From Prosthecobacter debontii (lineage in GTDB: Bacteria; Verrucomicrobiota; Verrucomicrobiia; Chthoniobacterales; Chthoniobacteraceae), in contig CAMAUI010000037.1 of NCBI GenBank assembly GCA_945861385.1, positions 1 through 37,702 of the forward strand: a stretch of DNA of 37,702 nucleotides. The letters are read 5' to 3'. The number at the start of each line of letters is the position of its first letter. The first letter of the stretch is position 1. Positions 34,760 to 37,702 of this stretch are shown piece after piece. The notes under the pieces are model-generated. The model did not search any database. It saw only the letters and a list, made by a program, of their open reading frames with translations, and was not told the origin of the DNA. Both the position numbers and the translations under genes were made by a program.

Positions 34760-37396
34760 ATGAAAACAACCCATACCTCCCTTTCCCGCAAACCCGCCCA
34801 CATCCTTGCGGGATCCATCTTCGCCCTGTTTGCCCTGCCGGTGCAGGCGGCACCATTAATTACAGACGGGCTGAAGGGCTACTGGAGCTTCGACACAGAC
34901 ACAGGCGCTGTTGTCGCCGAAACCTCCGGTGCCGCCGGCGGTCCCTACAACGGCAACATGGTTGGGACGCCGGCTTATAGCACCAACGTCCCACCTGGCT
35001 TCGAGGGTCCCATTGGGGGCCCTGCGCGCCAATCGGCCAATATGACCGCTGGCGGCACGGGCGTCGTCGTGAGCACCGATGGCGGTAACAATACGTACTT
35101 CGCCCCGGGTTCTGCGTACAGCGTTTCCTACTGGACGACGGGCAACATTCCCGAAATGTGGACGGGTTGGGTCAACAAGGACGGTGACGGTCCTGGAGGT
35201 TTTCGGATCATTTCCGTCGGTAGTAACAACATGGGTATCGGTATGCGCAATGGCCTCGATTCGTGTTGGCCTACCCCTACTATCCTTAGTCCCGCCCAAA
35301 CAAATTGGGTGCATTACGCGGTCACTTTCGGAGGTGGTTTTTGTAGGATCTACCAGAATGGCATTAAGATAGCGGAGCAGGCTCGAACGGGCACTGTAAG
35401 TCCCACCAAGGGTGCGCTGACCTTTGGGTGTTCATCGAATGAAAATGCCGGTGCGGAAGGCGCACCCAACGGTTTCGCCAGGGTCAAGTTGGACGAGGTT
35501 TACTTCTTCAATAGGGCGCTTACCCCGGCGGAGGTGACAACTCTGTACGGTGCCATGACCTGGGATGGCGGCATTGGCAATTGGGCCGACTCCAAGTGGT
35601 CCGGTGGCAATGCACCCGTAGCCGCCAGGAACATGGCCATAGACGCGGCTTCTGCTGATAGCATCGTCGCGCTGGCTGACGACTTCTCCTCGGCATCGCT
35701 GCTCCTTGGCGCGACCAACGCCTCCACACTCACCATCAATAGCACGAAAACCCTGACGTTGACCGCACAGGCCGCCGTGGGTGCAGTAGGCACGCTACAA
35801 GTGGACGGCACGTTGACGGCCGGCTCCTTATCGATCGCTACGGGAGGAACCGCCACTGTAGGCGCTACCGGCACGTTGAACGCCACCTCGCTCACTACGG
35901 CAGGAAACCTCACTGTAACCGCTGGCGGCACGGTCGCGGTCAACACGGTCACGTTCATGCCCGGAAATGTGACCAGCGGTACGCTCAACGCACCTGGCGG
36001 ATACGCAACCGGCGCGCAGACCACGGTGACCGTTGGTGCCAACCTCACTGGCGCGGGTGGTTTCACTCCCATGAGGTTTGGCGGGTTAGCGATTCTGACC
36101 GGCACGAACACCTACTCCGGGCCAACCTGCACGAATGATTGGCAGATGTACGTCCGGGCCAACGACGGCACCAGCCTGTCGCCGAATACCAACCTCAGGA
36201 TAAACAGGCAAGCCGGGTTCCAGACGGGCGTCGATCTGGTACGCCCCGGCGGCACCGGCGCAGGCCAGATGCAGCTCCAATGTGGCATAGACGAAGGCGC
36301 AGGCTTCACCGCCGTGGGCGGCCCCGTGAAAGTGTGCTTCGGCAGCAGTCTGGCCAGCCCCGAAGCATTGACATGGAACTCGGGGTTCTTCTTTCCTGAT
36401 GGTGGCGGGACGACCTCGGCCGGAGGTATGAAGGGTCTGTATTTGAATGGGGCCCATGTGGGCACCTATAATACCCAAGGCACTCACCCCATCGAGTTTG
36501 TGAACCCGATCAACTTGGGCACAATCCCTGATCCCACCAGATGGGGGCGCGTCATCTCCGTTACAACGCAATCGGCCAAAATGAGCGGCGTGCTCAGTGG
36601 ACAGCGGGGTCTCAGGAAGAGGAATGGCGGTGAACTGATCCTTGCCGCCAAAAACACCTACACCGGCGATACCCTGATCTCCGAGGGCAAGCTGACATTG
36701 GCTGACGACGCGCAGTTGCGGTTCGTCATCCCCGCCACTAGTGACAGCGGTCATAACACCCTCACCGGAGGTGGAGCCGCCCAACTCGACGGCGATTTCT
36801 GCATCGATACGACTCTGACCGATGCCTCCGCGCTCGTCACCGGGACATGGCAGCTTGAAAACGTGGGGTCCCTCCCCGGGGCCTATGGCGCCACGTTCCA
36901 GGTTGTGGATTTGACTTCCACCCCGTGGACGAACTCCGGCGCTGCAGAGTGGACCAAGACCGTCGGCAACAAGTTCTATACCTTCAATGAAACCACGGGA
37001 ACGCTTACCCTTAGCGAGCCTCCCTCCGCTTACGTCACTTGGGCGACCACCAACGTCGGCGGCGAACCTTCTGATCAAGACTTCAACAAGGATAGCGTTG
37101 TTAACGGCGTCGCCTTCTTCATGAACAAGACTGGTATCGCCACCAACCCGGTTCTCAACGGCACCACCCTGAAAGTGACCTGGCCCAATGGCGGCAATCT
37201 CCCCAGTTCCGCCTACGGCACCGAGTTCGTCGTCCAAACCTCCAGCAACCTCCTGACGTGGGACGATGTTCCTGTTGGCGAACTCGATTCCAACACCGAG
37301 TACAGCGCCGGTCCTCCGGCTGTTGACGGTGAACTCAGTTATACCCTGACGGGTCCCAGCCCCCGCTTCGTCCGCCTCAAGGTGACCCCGCGCTGA
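34760..37396 (+). CDS. LamG and autotransporter-repeat surface protein
   Basis: The 878-residue protein has a clear signal peptide (HILAGSIFALFALPVQA-A). A LamG/concanavalin-like domain covers about 38-265 (LKGYWSFDTDTG, WVHYAVTFGGGFCRIYQNG, KLDEVYFFNRAL). From about 268 (MTWDGGIGNWADSKWSGG) there is a long Thr/Gly/Ala beta-helical stretch with autotransporter-associated repeats (LAILTGTNTYSGPT, NGGELILAAKNTYTGDTLI). The C-terminus has a Ca-binding-like stretch (DQDFNKDSVVNG), then QTSSNLLTWDDV and a final FVRLKVTPR. It is probably a surface adhesin or glycan-binding protein. Codons use A and T in third position more than neighbouring genes, which could mean recent transfer or relaxed selection. 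A hairpin follows the stop codon. Confidence 0.9.
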   Translation: MKTTHTSLSRKPAHILAGSIFALFALPVQAAPLITDGLKGYWSFDTDTGAVVAETSGAAGGPYNGNMVGTPAYSTNVPPGFEGPIGGPARQSANMTAGGTGVVVSTDGGNNTYFAPGSAYSVSYWTTGNIPEMWTGWVNKDGDGPGGFRIISVGSNNMGIGMRNGLDSCWPTPTILSPAQTNWVHYAVTFGGGFCRIYQNGIKIAEQARTGTVSPTKGALTFGCSSNENAGAEGAPNGFARVKLDEVYFFNRALTPAEVTTLYGAMTWDGGIGNWADSKWSGGNAPVAARNMAIDAASADSIVALADDFSSASLLLGATNASTLTINSTKTLTLTAQAAVGAVGTLQVDGTLTAGSLSIATGGTATVGATGTLNATSLTTAGNLTVTAGGTVAVNTVTFMPGNVTSGTLNAPGGYATGAQTTVTVGANLTGAGGFTPMRFGGLAILTGTNTYSGPTCTNDWQMYVRANDGTSLSPNTNLRINRQAGFQTGVDLVRPGGTGAGQMQLQCGIDEGAGFTAVGGPVKVCFGSSLASPEALTWNSGFFFPDGGGTTSAGGMKGLYLNGAHVGTYNTQGTHPIEFVNPINLGTIPDPTRWGRVISVTTQSAKMSGVLSGQRGLRKRNGGELILAAKNTYTGDTLISEGKLTLADDAQLRFVIPATSDSGHNTLTGGGAAQLDGDFCIDTTLTDASALVTGTWQLENVGSLPGAYGATFQVVDLTSTPWTNSGAAEWTKTVGNKFYTFNETTGTLTLSEPPSAYVTWATTNVGGEPSDQDFNKDSVVNGVAFFMNKTGIATNPVLNGTTLKVTWPNGGNLPSSAYGTEFVVQTSSNLLTWDDVPVGELDSNTEYSAGPPAVDGELSYTLTGPSPRFVRLKVTPR

Positions 37397-37441
37397 CCAG
37401 CAGCCCACGCTGGCAGCGCATCACCCGAATCCAAATCAACC

Positions 37442-37474
37442 GCAGGGCCGCCGATCACCAGTCGGTGGCCCTGC
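37442..37474 (+). terminator. Hairpin 46 bases after the last surface protein gene
   Basis: The arm GCAGGGCCGCCGA (37442-37454) pairs with TCGGTGGCCCTGC (37462-37474) with one G-U pair and a seven-base loop. The following bases TGATTATTG are only mildly T-rich, so termination is plausible but not certain. Confidence 0.6.
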
Positions 37475-37564
37475 TGATTATTGCCTGTACCCAGACCCCT
37501 CATGCCACCTTTCATACGATTTTCACACTCAGAAAGCAGGAAGGGCAAAGCGGAGCGGGGCGCT

Positions 37565-37702
37565 CCCGGGTGGAGCACCCGACTCGGGTGCAGTTTCCGG
37601 CGACTCGCCGGGAACACCTCGGGGCGGCTGGCTGGCTGAAGGCATCCGGTGCCTCTGGGCACCCTGCGTGAGCCACGCGCACAGGGGCGCTCGCGGCGAG
37701 TC
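37565..37702 (+). repeat. Structured intergenic repeat, copy B (reaches the window edge)
   Basis: Matches copy A (15854-15992) over its whole length. Hairpin 1 is GCACCCGA (37575-37582) with TCGGGTGC (37584-37591); relative to copy A two base pairs are changed on both sides, T-A to C-G and C-G to G-C. Hairpin 2 is GTTTCCGG (37593-37600) with CCGGGAAC (37608-37615), where one A-T pair becomes a G-U pair. A further hairpin GGTGCC/GGCACC at 37648-37663 is not seen at the same place in copy A. Confidence 0.8.

Noticed and set aside
36086..37408. Minus-strand open frame of 440 codons opposite the last surface protein
   Set aside because: The plus strand has signal peptide, LamG domain and autotransporter repeats, so the minus frame is accidental.

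Overview
The window reads as chromosomal DNA from a GC-rich member of the Verrucomicrobiota, most likely a Chthoniobacter/Spartobacteria-type soil or freshwater organism. This is an inference from gene content: a PSCyt1-DUF1549-DUF1553 gene overlapping a Tat-targeted DUF1501 gene, very large LamG/autotransporter-repeat surface proteins, and many structured intergenic repeats. No tRNA, rRNA, CRISPR array or phage module was seen.

Layout. Positions 1-2530 hold the 3' part of a secreted subtilase, an AAA_28-type ATPase (minus) and a divergent exonuclease III. Positions 2553-7563 form a minus-strand housekeeping run, ridA-pyrE-secA followed by a LysM protein and a GYF-domain/coiled-coil protein; ridA and pyrE overlap by ATGA. 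Positions 7667-10558 encode two exported proteins, an orphan glycoside-hydrolase-like protein and an HExxH metallopeptidase. Positions 10902-15838 hold the coupled PSCyt1/DUF1549/DUF1553 and DUF1501 pair, typical of Planctomycetes-Verrucomicrobia-Chlamydiae bacteria.

Positions 15839-18161 look like a decaying accessory patch. It has a structured repeat, an ECF-type sigma factor missing both ends, a repeat element with perfect inverted ends, an overlapping small-ORF/nucleotidyltransferase pair that resembles a two-gene toxin-antitoxin arrangement, a membrane-protein fragment and a truncated sialate O-acetylesterase. Positions 18170-21061 are gcvP (minus). Positions 21244-23591 hold a small exported protein overlapping, by GTGA, a P1B-4-type heavy-metal ATPase.

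Positions 23653-37396 are a surface and secondary-metabolism block: a LamG/autotransporter-repeat protein split by one in-frame TAG, a 1619-residue LamG-LamG-TSP3-sugar dehydrogenase-cytochrome fusion, a flavin-dependent halogenase lying between two related noncoding repeats, and a second LamG/autotransporter-repeat protein. The three surface proteins end in a similar module, and two share a 72-nt upstream leader.

The strongest candidates for something undescribed are (i) a ~139-nt structured repeat in two copies (15854 and 37565) whose first hairpin carries two compensatory base-pair changes, (ii) the halogenase between direct repeats, preceded by a long hairpin with a T-tract, and (iii) the overlapping small-ORF/nucleotidyltransferase pair. 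All identifications are by eye from motifs; no database search was run.
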